A DNA stretch of 64,000 bases. Source: Actinopolyspora alba. Lineage in GTDB: Bacteria > Actinomycetota > Actinomycetes > Mycobacteriales > Pseudonocardiaceae. Both the position numbers and the translations under genes were made by a program. The stretch is from the NCBI RefSeq assembly GCF_900112765.1, contig NZ_FOMZ01000002.1:186001-250000 (forward strand), written 5' to 3'. The notes under the pieces are model-generated. The model was not told the DNA's origin, did not search any database, and worked only from the letters and a program-made list of their open reading frames with translations. This document shows, one piece after another, positions 8,933 through 17,096 of this stretch (positions are counted from its first letter, which is position 1; every line of letters begins with the position of its first letter).

Positions 8933-10152
8933 ACCTCCGTAGGCGCGGTGGCCGATCCCACCGAAGTCTTGCTCAAACCGGAGAGCCCTGCGCCACGGGC
9001 CCGCCGCACGGCCGGTTCCAGCGCGTCCAGGAACGCACGGACGTCCTCACGGGTCGAGTCGTGTCCGAGCGAGAGCCGCAGCGACCCCCGGGCGACCCGC
9101 ACGTCGGCGCCCATCGCCAACAATACGTGGCTGGGTTCGGCGACACCGGCGGTGCACGCGGATCCGGTGGAGCACTCGATGCCGTTGGCGTCGAGCAGCA
9201 TCAACAGGCTGTCCCCTTCACAGCCGGGGAAGGTGAAGTGCGCGTTCCCCGGCAACCGGCCGCCCTCGACGGTACCCGGATCGCCGTTGAGCACCGCGTC
9301 CGGCACGGCCGAACGCACTCCCTCGACGAGTTCGTCGCGCAGGGCGGCGAGCTCCGCCGCGTGGTGCTCCCGGCGGTCGACCGCCTCGCGCAGCGCACTG
9401 GCGAGGGCCAGCACGGCCGGTGTGTCCAGCGTGCCGGAACGGACCTCGCGCTCCTGGCCTCCCCCGTGCAGCAGCGGCGTGCAGGTGACGTCCCTGCCCA
9501 GCACCAGCACCCCGACGCCGTAGGGACCACCGATCTTGTGCCCGGTCATCGTCAGCGCCGACACCCCGGAGGACTCGAAGTCCACGGGCAGCGTCTCCAC
9601 GGCCTGAACGGCGTCGGTGTGCAGCGGTATGCCGTACCGGACGGCCACCTCCGCCAGCTCCGGAATCGGGTTGACCGTGCCGACCTCGTTGTTGGCCCAC
9701 ATCACGGTGGCGAGCGCGACCTCGTCCGGGGCCCGACGAACCACCTCCTCCAGCACTTCGGGAGTCACCCTGCCGTACGAGTCGACCTCCAGCCAGGTGA
9801 CCTCGGCCCCCTCGTGCTCGGCCAGCCACTCCACGGTGTCGAGCACCGCGTGATGCTCCACGGCGGAGGCGAGCACCCGACGACGCCGCGGATCGGCGCC
9901 CCTGCGGCCCCAGAAGATGCCCTTCACCGCGAGGTTGTCGCTCTCGGTGCCACCACCGGTGAACAGCACCTCGGACGGGCGAGCGCCGAGTGCGGCCGCG
10001 ATGTCCTCGCGGGATTCCTCCACGGCACGACGAGCTCGTCTGCCGGAGGTGTGCAGGGACGAGGCGTTGCCCAGCGTGGCGAGCGCTTCGGTCATGACCT
10101 CGATCGCGCCCGCACGCATCGGGGTGGTTGCCGCGTGGTCCAGGTACGTCAT
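8929..10152 (-). CDS. Cysteine desulfurase (NifS/IscS family)
   Basis: A PLP enzyme that takes sulfur from cysteine as an enzyme-bound persulfide. It begins [12 protein letters not shown]. The PLP lysine is K206 in [12 protein letters not shown], and the persulfide Cys333 is in [11 protein letters not shown] on a short loop (NifS/IscS class). Start ATG 10152 overlaps the upstream MFS stop (ATGA), and its own stop overlaps the mnmA start. It is 407 residues long. Position suggests it feeds MnmA for tRNA thiolation; a broader Fe-S role cannot be excluded. Confidence 0.94.
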   Translation of the reverse strand: MTYLDHAATTPMRAGAIEVMTEALATLGNASSLHTSGRRARRAVEESREDIAAALGARPSEVLFTGGGTESDNLAVKGIFWGRRGADPRRRRVLASAVEHHAVLDTVEWLAEHEGAEVTWLEVDSYGRVTPEVLEEVVRRAPDEVALATVMWANNEVGTVNPIPELAEVAVRYGIPLHTDAVQAVETLPVDFESSGVSALTMTGHKIGGPYGVGVLVLGRDVTCTPLLHGGGQEREVRSGTLDTPAVLALASALREAVDRREHHAAELAALRDELVEGVRSAVPDAVLNGDPGTVEGGRLPGNAHFTFPGCEGDSLLMLLDANGIECSTGSACTAGVAEPSHVLLAMGADVRVARGSLRLSLGHDSTREDVRAFLDALEPAVRRARGAGLSGLSKTSVGSATAPTEV

Positions 10153-11552
10153 CGCCCGTCCAGGATAATCCCTCGGGAACGCGCCACCAGGCGCGCACCC
10201 AGCGAGCCCGTCAGCATCAGCAGCCCCGCGAGCACGACCACGCCCAGGGTCGGTTCCCGGGTGCTGGCCAGCAGGTTCACCAGCGCCCCTCCCAAGCCGA
10301 CCAGCAGTGCCTGCCCGAGCATGTCGGAGATCTGCAACGCGGCCGAGTTGAACCCTCGTTCGGCCTGGTCCGAGAGCCCCAGCACCCGTACGGCCGTGCT
10401 GGCGACGGATATCCCCATACCGGCACCCGCGATCGACCAGAACACGAAGATCGCCCGGTCCGCTCCCCATTCCGGCGCCAGCAGCGCCACGCCGAGCACG
10501 CCGACGACCACCAGCACGAATCCGGACGCCACCAGGTGCTCCCTGCTGAAACGCCCCTGTCTGCCCTGCCAGAACGAGCCCAACGACCAGCCCAGCGAGG
10601 CCACGGTCAGCGGAATTCCGGCCAACACCGCCGAATAGCCGTGCACGACGGTCAGCACCAGCGGAATGAAGGCCTCCGCGGTGAAGAAGACACCGGCCAG
10701 CAGCCCGCGCGCCAGCACCATGACCGGGATGCCCGGACGGGCCGAGAGCGTCCCGGTGGGCAGCAGCACCCGCACACAGCCCCACAGCGAGGCGATCGCC
10801 GCCACGCCGAGAACCGCCGAGAGCACCGAGGGATGGTCGGCACTCCAGTTGAGCACCACTGTGGCGAGCCCGGCGCCGAGCGCCGCGGGCACCAGTCCCG
10901 GTCTTGCCGTGGGCAACGCCTCGGGGCCGCTCCCGGCGCGCCGGATGGTGGGAGCGAGGAGCACCGCCCCGAGCAGCACGAACGGTGCCAGCCCGAGAAA
11001 GACCCACCGCCAGTGGAGCTGTTCGGTGATCAACCCCGCCAGTGCGGGCCCGAGCAGCGAGGGAAGAACCCAGGCCGCGGACATCGCGCCGAATGCCCTG
11101 GGGTGGTGCCGCTGGGGGTAGACCCTGGCGATCATCACGTACAGCGGCACGGCGACGCTGCCGCCACCCAGTCCCTGCATGGCACGGGCGAGCAGTAGCA
11201 CGGGCATGTTCGGCGCCGACCCGGCGAGCAGGAGTCCCGCCGCGAACAGGGGCAGCGCGAGCAGCAGTGGCAGGGCGGGCCCGTGCCGGTCGGCGAGCCG
11301 GCCCGCGAAGACGGTCCCGACCGCGCTGGCGGCCATGAACAGGGTGAACGCCCAGGAGTACCACCGCTGTCCGTCCAGTTCGGAGGCGATGGTGGGCAGT
11401 GCCGTCGCCACCCCCATCGCCTCGAAGGCGACCAGCGTGACCACCAGCAGCAGGCCGATGGTGAAGTTACGGTACCGCGGTGCCCACAGTGGACTCCCGG
11501 GCTCCGGATCCGTCGCGGCGGTCGTTTCGCGGGGGTCGTTCCGATCGGTCAC
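10149..11552 (-). CDS. MFS transporter, DHA-type exporter
   Basis: A 467-residue membrane protein with about 14 hydrophobic segments, which points to the DHA2 (EmrB-like) group of drug/proton antiporters. MFS motif A appears as GRLADRHGP between segments 2 and 3. GTG 11552 is the most reasonable start ([18 protein letters not shown] precedes the first segment), although no good ribosome site is seen and it overlaps the plsC end by 86 bp; a downstream start is possible. It ends overlapping the cysteine desulfurase start. Linkage to the acyltransferases may mean a lipid or amphiphile substrate, which is inference. Confidence 0.85.
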   Translation of the reverse strand: MTDRNDPRETTAATDPEPGSPLWAPRYRNFTIGLLLVVTLVAFEAMGVATALPTIASELDGQRWYSWAFTLFMAASAVGTVFAGRLADRHGPALPLLLALPLFAAGLLLAGSAPNMPVLLLARAMQGLGGGSVAVPLYVMIARVYPQRHHPRAFGAMSAAWVLPSLLGPALAGLITEQLHWRWVFLGLAPFVLLGAVLLAPTIRRAGSGPEALPTARPGLVPAALGAGLATVVLNWSADHPSVLSAVLGVAAIASLWGCVRVLLPTGTLSARPGIPVMVLARGLLAGVFFTAEAFIPLVLTVVHGYSAVLAGIPLTVASLGWSLGSFWQGRQGRFSREHLVASGFVLVVVGVLGVALLAPEWGADRAIFVFWSIAGAGMGISVASTAVRVLGLSDQAERGFNSAALQISDMLGQALLVGLGGALVNLLASTREPTLGVVVLAGLLMLTGSLGARLVARSRGIILDGR

Positions 11553-12543
11553 CGCACGATGCTGCGACTTCCACCGCGGTGCAAGTCCAGTGGTTTCCGG
11601 CGGGACGTGGATCACACGCTTCGGTGACGACCCGGGCGCAGTAGGAGGCCAGCTCCCGCCGTGCGGCGGGATTGTCGCGCCGCACGGCGGCGTAACCGCT
11701 GGTTCCCGGCCGTCCAGGGGCACTCGTGGCAGCGCCGAGTGCGACCGAACCGCGCCCGTGGTCGAACCGCACCGGCCAAGCGGTGGCCGTGGCACCGGGT
11801 GACGGCAGCGGGATCAGCTCCACGACGAGGCCACGCACCGCCAGCACCTCGCGCAGCGAACCCAGCAGGGTGTCCTCGCCGAGGAACGCGGCGACGGTGG
11901 TGGGTTCCCCGCTCGCCAGTTCGTACCGCAGTGCGACGGGTCGGACCGGGGCGCCCGCGTCCAACGCCGCCTGGAAGACGGCGGGACGGTACCGCCCGGA
12001 CGCACGACCGCACCGAGTCGTGCCTTCCGGGAACGCACCGACCACGTGGCCGTGGCGCAGTGCCTCGGTTACGGAGCCGACCGCGACGGGAAGCCCGCTG
12101 GGACGGTTCCTGTCGATGAACAGCGTTCCCGCCCGCACCGCGAGCATCCCGAGCAACGGCCACTCGCGCACCTCGGCCTTGGCCAACAGACGCATGGGAC
12201 ACACCGCTTGCAGCGCGAGCACGTCCAACCAGGACACGTGGTTGGACACCACCAGTGCTCCCACGTCCTCCCCCGCGCGGGGTGGCGGAACTCCGCGCAC
12301 TCGCAGCCGCACACCGAGGGCGGCGAGAACGCCGGTGAACCAGGTTCGGGCGGCGGTGCGACGCAGGCTTTCGGACAACACCGGCATGGCCGAGGCGAGC
12401 AGCACCCCGTACAGCAGCAGCACCGCCACCGCCAGCACCCGGCGGAGTCGGCGGGTGAACGTGGCGCGGGGCAACGTCCCCCGATGGGGCAGGCAGTACG
12501 TGTCGCACGGCGAGTTCGGTGTCCAGGTGTCGGCCCCGTTCAC
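11467..12543 (-). CDS. 1-acyl-glycerol-3-phosphate acyltransferase family (PlsC/OlsA-like)
   Basis: A 358-residue O-acyltransferase with the HX4D motif NHVSWLD (H102-D107) and FPEGTTR (171-177), after an N-terminal membrane segment (about 36-53). GTG 12543 overlaps the stop of the preceding GNAT/OlsB-like gene (GTGA) and follows GGGGGAG. In bacteria with ornithine lipids, OlsB N-acylates ornithine and OlsA, a PlsC relative, adds the second acyl chain; this coupled pair fits that arrangement. A housekeeping lysophosphatidate acyltransferase role is the alternative. The C-terminal about 50 residues are polar and not conserved-looking. Confidence 0.85.
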   Translation of the reverse strand: MNGADTWTPNSPCDTYCLPHRGTLPRATFTRRLRRVLAVAVLLLYGVLLASAMPVLSESLRRTAARTWFTGVLAALGVRLRVRGVPPPRAGEDVGALVVSNHVSWLDVLALQAVCPMRLLAKAEVREWPLLGMLAVRAGTLFIDRNRPSGLPVAVGSVTEALRHGHVVGAFPEGTTRCGRASGRYRPAVFQAALDAGAPVRPVALRYELASGEPTTVAAFLGEDTLLGSLREVLAVRGLVVELIPLPSPGATATAWPVRFDHGRGSVALGAATSAPGRPGTSGYAAVRRDNPAARRELASYCARVVTEACDPRPAGNHWTCTAVEVAASCGDRSERPPRNDRRDGSGARESTVGTAVP

Positions 12544-13325
12544 GACTCCCCCAGGAAGCGGTCGAGGTACCGACGGTCGATGTCGTGCGAATCCAGCAGC
12601 ACGAAGAAGTCCGCGACGCCGAACTCCGGGTCGTGGGCGGGCGGGCCGCACACCCGGGCTCCCAACCGCAGGTACCCGCGCAGCAGCGGTGGCAGCCGGA
12701 CACGATCCGGAGCGGGCACGACTCGGGTGGGCCAGGGCTGGTAGGGCCGAACCCGGTGGGAGCGGGAGGCGTAGTGACGGCGGCGAACCGTCTGCCAAAC
12801 GCCGGCGGCCGACGTTCCGCCGTCCCGCAACGACACCGAGGCGCATCCCGCGAGCCAACGATGGCCGTGCAACAGCAGGTATCGAGCGATACCGGCCCAG
12901 ATCAGACCTATCACCGCCCCGGTGCGGTGGTCCGGGTGCACGCAGGAGCGCCCGGTTTCCACCAGGTCCGAGCGCAGCGGTGCCAAGGCGGTGAGGTCGA
13001 ACTCGTCGTCGGAGTAGAGCCGCCCCGCCGCGAGGGCGTGCTGCGGCGGCAGCATCCGGTAGGTACCGACGATCTCGCCCGAGCGTTGCGCTCGCACCAC
13101 GAGGTGATCGCAGAACTCGTCGAAGCGGTCGGTCTCGATCCCGTCCTCGTCCTGGTGGACCAGGGCCCCCATCTCCGTGGCGAACACCCGGTGGCGCAAC
13201 CGCTGGGCGGCTCGAATCTCGGCTGGTTCCCTGGTCAGAAGCAATGAGTAGCGATCGGTCCCGCTCCGGTCCCGCCCGTCGGTGACGGCCAGCAACGTGG
13301 CATCGGATCGCGCTGTTTCGGCCAT
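12540..13325 (-). CDS. GNAT-fold N-acyltransferase, OlsB-like
   Basis: A 261-residue member of the OlsB/hemolysin-like acyl-ACP N-acyltransferase group. It carries LRHRVFATEMGAL (about 44-56), DEDGIETDRFDEFCDHLVV (about 58-76), IVGTYRMLPP and ETGRSCVHPDHR, which together form the family's GNAT core. OlsB makes lyso-ornithine lipid from ornithine and 3-hydroxyacyl-ACP. It is the first gene of a five-gene leftward chain with overlaps at each junction. The exact amine acceptor is not visible in the sequence; ornithine is the best guess. Confidence 0.82.
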   Translation of the reverse strand: MAETARSDATLLAVTDGRDRSGTDRYSLLLTREPAEIRAAQRLRHRVFATEMGALVHQDEDGIETDRFDEFCDHLVVRAQRSGEIVGTYRMLPPQHALAAGRLYSDDEFDLTALAPLRSDLVETGRSCVHPDHRTGAVIGLIWAGIARYLLLHGHRWLAGCASVSLRDGGTSAAGVWQTVRRRHYASRSHRVRPYQPWPTRVVPAPDRVRLPPLLRGYLRLGARVCGPPAHDPEFGVADFFVLLDSHDIDRRYLDRFLGES

Positions 13326-13448
13326 GTCCGCAGATGTAGCCGGGTCCGTGCGACCACCGACAGTGGCACCGGACGGACGTAACGAGAACTTCGGGTGAAT
13401 GACGGGTACCCGAGGCCCGCCGGAGCTCGGGAGCGGGGCCGACAGCGT

Positions 13449-13488
13449 TCGGGGGCGGAAGAGACCGGCCGGTCTCTTCCGCCCCCGA
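13449..13488. terminator. 40-nt perfect palindrome between etfA and olsB-like gene
   Basis: The two 20-nt halves are exact reverse complements (left half TCGGGGGCGGAAGAGACCGG). It lies 23 nt after the etfA stop and before the olsB-like promoter region further right. It would form a very stable hairpin closing the etfBA transcript. Confidence 0.8.
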
Positions 13489-13511
13489 GGACGCCGTGGA
13501 ACGAGCGGGCG

Positions 13512-14471
13512 TCAGCCCTTGCGGTTGCCGACCTCCTCGGTCAACTGCGGGGCCACCTTGAACAGGTCACCGACGACACCGAAGTCGGCGATCTCGAAGA
13601 TCGGTGCCTCGGCGTCCTTGTTGACGGCCACGATGGTCTTGGAGGTCTGCATCCCGGCGCGGTGCTGGATGGCACCGGAGATCCCCAACGCGAGGTAGAG
13701 CTGCGGGGAGACCGTCTTGCCGGTCTGACCGACCTGGAACTGGGCGGGGTAGTAACCCGAGTCGACCGCGGCGCGCGAGGCACCGACGGCGGCGCCGAGG
13801 GAATCCGCGAGCTTCTCGATCACCTCGAAGCTCTCCGCACTGCCGACACCACGGCCGCCAGAAACCACCACGTTGGCCTCGGTCAGCTCGGGACGGTCTC
13901 CCGATTCCGCGGGCTGCCTGCCGGTGACGGCACCGGACTTGCCCGCGTCGGTGCCCGGAACCTCGACGGATTCGCGCGCACCGCCACCGTCCAGCGTCTC
14001 CGGCTCGACGCTGCCCGGCAGCATCGACACCACCGGAGCACCGGAAGCGGCCTTGGCCCTTGCCTGGTACGACCCGCCGAACAGCGAGTAGTCGGCCACC
14101 CCGTCGGAATCGATGTCGGCGACCTCGGACAGCAACCCGCTGCCGGTACGTACCGCCAGCCTGCCCGCGATCTCCTTGCCGTCGACGCTGGCCGCCAGCA
14201 GCACCGCCGCGGGGGAGACGCGCTCGACGAGGCTCGACAGCACGTCGACCTGCGGCGTGACCAGGTAGTTGTCGATGTCGGCCGATTCCGCCGTGTAAAC
14301 CTTGGCGGCACCGGCCGAAGCCAACGCATCGGCGATCTTGTCGGTGGCACCGGGGCCACCGGTGACCACAGCGGCGGGCTCGCCGAGTCGGCGGGCCACC
14401 GTGAGCATCTCGTACGTAACCTTCTTGACCTCGCCACCCGCGTGGTCGACGAGGACCAAAACCTCAGACAT
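13512..14471 (-). CDS. etfA: Electron transfer flavoprotein, alpha subunit
   Basis: A 319-residue FAD-binding subunit that takes electrons from acyl-CoA dehydrogenases. It begins [16 protein letters not shown] (ATG 14471). The C-terminal FAD domain shows [28 protein letters not shown] and [21 protein letters not shown], the family signature. It lies downstream of etfB with a 167-bp gap containing no gene. The perfect palindrome after its stop closes the unit. Confidence 0.96.
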   Translation of the reverse strand: MSEVLVLVDHAGGEVKKVTYEMLTVARRLGEPAAVVTGGPGATDKIADALASAGAAKVYTAESADIDNYLVTPQVDVLSSLVERVSPAAVLLAASVDGKEIAGRLAVRTGSGLLSEVADIDSDGVADYSLFGGSYQARAKAASGAPVVSMLPGSVEPETLDGGGARESVEVPGTDAGKSGAVTGRQPAESGDRPELTEANVVVSGGRGVGSAESFEVIEKLADSLGAAVGASRAAVDSGYYPAQFQVGQTGKTVSPQLYLALGISGAIQHRAGMQTSKTIVAVNKDAEAPIFEIADFGVVGDLFKVAPQLTEEVGNRKG

Positions 14472-14638
14472 GGATAACGCCCTTCTCAAACGCGACCGAA
14501 GCCGAAACACACCACGACTCGAAACGATCCGGACTCGTCACGACCAACCGCGCGAACGGCCGAGGATCGTCGTGCGAGTGCCGGAACGCGGCACCCGGCC
14601 GGAACCGGCGGAGCCGAATCCCCTTGCGGTGAGGAACC

Positions 14639-15421
14639 TCAGACGAGGTTCTTGCCCGACAGGAACTCGACGATGCGGGTGCCGCCGTCGCCCTCGTCGG
14701 TGACCTGCTGGCCTGCTTCCTTCGGCGGCGCGGGCGCGGAGGAGACCATCTGCGTCAGCGCGCCGGACAGTCCGACCTCCTCGGCCTCGATACCGGCGTC
14801 AGCCAGCGCCAGCGTGGAAACCGGCTTCTTCTTCGCGGCCATGATGCCCTTGAACGAGGGGTACCGCGGCTCGTTGATCTTCTCGGTGACGCTGACCACA
14901 GTGGGGAGCTCGGCGCGCACACTGGTCACCCCGGCGTCGGTCTCGCGTTCGATCGAGACCGTCGATCCGTCGACCGACAGCGAGCGGGCGTAGGTGAGCT
15001 GCGGCCAGCCCAGCAGTTCGGCCAGCATCGCGGGAACGGCACCGCTGCGTCCGTCCGTGGACTCGTTACCGGCGATGATCATGTCCACCGAATCCAGCGT
15101 GCCGACCACCTTGGCCAGCGCCTTGGCCGTACCGACCGCGTCGGTACCGTGCAGCGACTCATCCGTGAGGTGCACGGCCTTGTCCGCACCCATCGACAGC
15201 GCCTTGCGGATCGCGTCGGACGCACCCTCGGGGCCCATGCACAGCACGGTCACCTCACCGCCGTGGGCCTCCTTGGCCAGCAACGCCTCCTCAACGGCCC
15301 GCTCGTTGATCTCATCCAACACCACATCGGCGGATGCCCGATCCAACGTGTGGTCCGAGTCGGACAACTTGCGCTCGGACCACGTGTCCGGCACCTGCTT
15401 CACCAGGACGACAATATTCAT
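14639..15421 (-). CDS. etfB: Electron transfer flavoprotein, beta subunit
   Basis: A 260-residue AMP-binding partner of EtfA. It opens with MNIVVLVKQVPDTW, has GADKAVHLTDESLHGTDAVG and AGNESTDGRSGAVPAMLAELLG, and includes the TVVSVTEKINEPRYPSFKGI adenine-site loop. ATG 15421 follows GAGAGGG. Divergent from degV across 292 bp that should hold both promoters. The pair serves fatty-acid beta-oxidation, matching the enoyl-CoA hydratase and thiolase elsewhere in the window. Confidence 0.96.
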   Translation of the reverse strand: MNIVVLVKQVPDTWSERKLSDSDHTLDRASADVVLDEINERAVEEALLAKEAHGGEVTVLCMGPEGASDAIRKALSMGADKAVHLTDESLHGTDAVGTAKALAKVVGTLDSVDMIIAGNESTDGRSGAVPAMLAELLGWPQLTYARSLSVDGSTVSIERETDAGVTSVRAELPTVVSVTEKINEPRYPSFKGIMAAKKKPVSTLALADAGIEAEEVGLSGALTQMVSSAPAPPKEAGQQVTDEGDGGTRIVEFLSGKNLV

Positions 15422-15713
15422 GGGCCCTCTCCGACCTCCTGCGGACTGTTGACGGCTTCCTGGCTGAGTAGTCCCGGCGCGGCATGTCCCCGGGAAGGTT
15501 GACCTTGCCACGTAGCCCCGTGAAAAGCACAGTGACGCCAACCACCATGGATGTTACCGGCCGGTAGCCCCAGCGTAACCCGGATACGAGGGTGACGGTA
15601 CTCACTCCGTAGCGCCTTTCCACGGCGGGGCACCGAACAGCGGGGACGACCACGTGCGACTCCCCCAACACGGGGCATTCATACGAAAAGGTGATCAACG
15701 CTAGCCTGAAAGT

Positions 15714-16553
15714 ATGAATCGACGCGTCGCCATCGTTACGGACTCCACCGCATCGATCCCCGCCGCTCTGGCCGAGGAGCTGGGCATCACGGTCGTGCAG
15801 CTGGATCTGAGCATCGACGGGGAAAGCGACGACGAGCGACGCGTCCCGCACGACAGACTCGCCGAGGCGATGCGATCGGGACGACCGGTGACCACCGCCG
15901 CTCCGCCGGCCCCCGCGTTCTTCTGGAACTACGCGGACGCCGTCAGCGAGGGTGTCGAGGCGATCGTCTCGGTGCACCTTTCCGGCGGTCTCTCGGCCAC
16001 CTGCGAGGCGGCACGCGCCGCGGCGGCCGAGGTCAGCGTGCCGGTGCACGTGATCGACTCCGGGATGTGCGGGCTGGGATTCGGTCTACCGGTGATCGCT
16101 GCGGCCGAGGCCGCCGCCCGAGGGGACGACGTGCACACGGTGCTGGAGCTGCTGCACCGGCGGCTGAACGGCACCACGGAGATGGTCTACGTCGACACCC
16201 TGGAGTACTTGCGGCGCAGCGGGCGGGTCAGCGGCGGGCAGGCCACCCTCGCGCGGGCACTGTCGATCAAACCACTGCTGGTGATGCGCGACGGCGAACT
16301 GCACGAGCTGACCAAGGGAATCGGGCCGGAACGGGTGCTGCGCAAGGCAGTGGAGCGGGCGGCGCGTACCGCGTCAGGACGGGTCGACATCGCCACGGAG
16401 CACTTCCAGGCTCCCGAACGCGCCAAGTGGGTGCTGGAAAAGCTCAACCGCGGGTTGTCACCGCAGCGGGAACCGTTCCTGGAGGAGACCAGCGCGATCA
16501 TCGGCGCGCACGCCGGCCCCGGAGCAGTGGGAATCACGATCACGCCCGCGTGA
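15714..16553 (+). CDS. DegV family fatty-acid-binding protein
   Basis: A 279-residue DegV protein. VAIVTDSTASIP at the N-terminus and the conserved VHLSGGLSATCEAARAAA and VIDSGMCGLG motifs define the two-domain lipid-binding fold; FVYVDTLEYLRRSGR-type and LSIKPLL segments follow. In Firmicutes, such FakB proteins present fatty acids to the kinase FakA. No FakA (DAK-domain) gene lies beside it; the DhaKL proteins at 51-53 kb are a separate set. The ATG at 15714 has a weak ribosome site. Confidence 0.9.
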   Translation: MNRRVAIVTDSTASIPAALAEELGITVVQLDLSIDGESDDERRVPHDRLAEAMRSGRPVTTAAPPAPAFFWNYADAVSEGVEAIVSVHLSGGLSATCEAARAAAAEVSVPVHVIDSGMCGLGFGLPVIAAAEAAARGDDVHTVLELLHRRLNGTTEMVYVDTLEYLRRSGRVSGGQATLARALSIKPLLVMRDGELHELTKGIGPERVLRKAVERAARTASGRVDIATEHFQAPERAKWVLEKLNRGLSPQREPFLEETSAIIGAHAGPGAVGITITPA

Positions 16554-16582
16554 GGCCGAAGTTCGGTCTCTCACCCCACGTA

Positions 16583-16750
16583 GGTGGTTGCGTGGCGGAA
16601 CCTCCGGAGGCGCCTCGCCGCGGGTGCCCCGACATCGGGTAGCGACCTACACAACGTCGGGGCCTTCCTCGCGAGGCACTCCCCGGAGAACCCGCGGTCG
16701 GTCCTGCTGCGAGGGTGGTCGGGGCTCGGCCTGCGGAAGTGGTGGGAGTG
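16583..16750 (-). repeat. 3'-UTR hairpin element, copy B (downstream of degV)
   Basis: Reads TGGTTGCGTGGCGGAACC starting about 30 nt beyond the degV stop, then the hairpin with GCCCCGAC/GTCGGGGC as the middle stem and GTAG/CTAC as the apical stem. It is in opposite orientation to copy C in the same gap. Confidence 0.8.
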
Positions 16751-16774
16751 AGGCTACTCGTCGGCGCTGGTGGC

Positions 16775-16800
16775 CCGGCGATTTCTCGAGAAATCGCCGG
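16775..16800. repeat. Short palindromic element, perfect 26-nt copy
   Basis: Core CGATTTCTCGAGAAATCG flanked by CCGG and CCGG: every base pairs. The best of several related palindromes in intergenic DNA of this window. Confidence 0.8.
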
Positions 16801-16827
16801 AGCTCGGGGCCACACCACCCCACTGCG

Positions 16828-16853
16828 CCGTCGATTTCGCGAGAAATTGACGG
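16828..16853. repeat. Short palindromic element, second copy
   Basis: CCGTCGATTTCGC facing GAGAAATTGACGG: the same core with two mismatches between arms, 27 nt beyond the perfect copy. Confidence 0.7.
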
Positions 16854-16884
16854 AACGGTGAAGGGGTGTGACCACGGGGCGTAA

Positions 16885-16898
16885 ATTTCTCGAGAAAT
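16885..16898. repeat. Short palindromic element, third copy
   Basis: ATTTCTCGAGAAAT, a perfect 14-nt core. Its flanks GGCGTAA and CGCCGCGCC pair only partly. Confidence 0.7.
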
Positions 16899-16930
16899 CG
16901 CCGCGCCCTTGGTGCTCCGAAAGCCGAACC

Positions 16931-17061
16931 CCGACCACCAGCGCAGCCTGCGCCGCCGCGGGTTCTCCGGTGCGGCTCTCGCGAGGAAGTCCCGACGTGG
17001 CGTAGGTGGCTACTCGATATCGGGCCTCCCGGAGCGCGAGCCGTGCCAGAGGTTCCGCCAC
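16931..17061 (+). repeat. 3'-UTR hairpin element, copy C (downstream of hrpA)
   Basis: The tail GAGGTTCCGCCAC ends about 36 nt from the hrpA stop. Middle stem CCCGA/TCGGG and apical stem GTAG/CTAC are conserved. The whole 16554-17096 gap is filled by two hairpin copies back to back with three short palindromes between them. Confidence 0.75.
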
Positions 17062-17096
17062 CCGCGCCCTACGGCAAGCGGGCGACCACAGTGCGG

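Noticed and set aside
7361-9523. 720-codon plus-strand open frame
   Set aside because: Runs antisense across metE-like, mnmA and cysteine desulfurase genes whose protein motifs are unmistakable.
16554-17096. CRISPR array or insertion sequence in the repeat-rich gap
   Set aside because: Repeats are two inverted hairpin elements and three palindromes with unequal spacing, with no spacers of constant length, no transposase and no target duplications.
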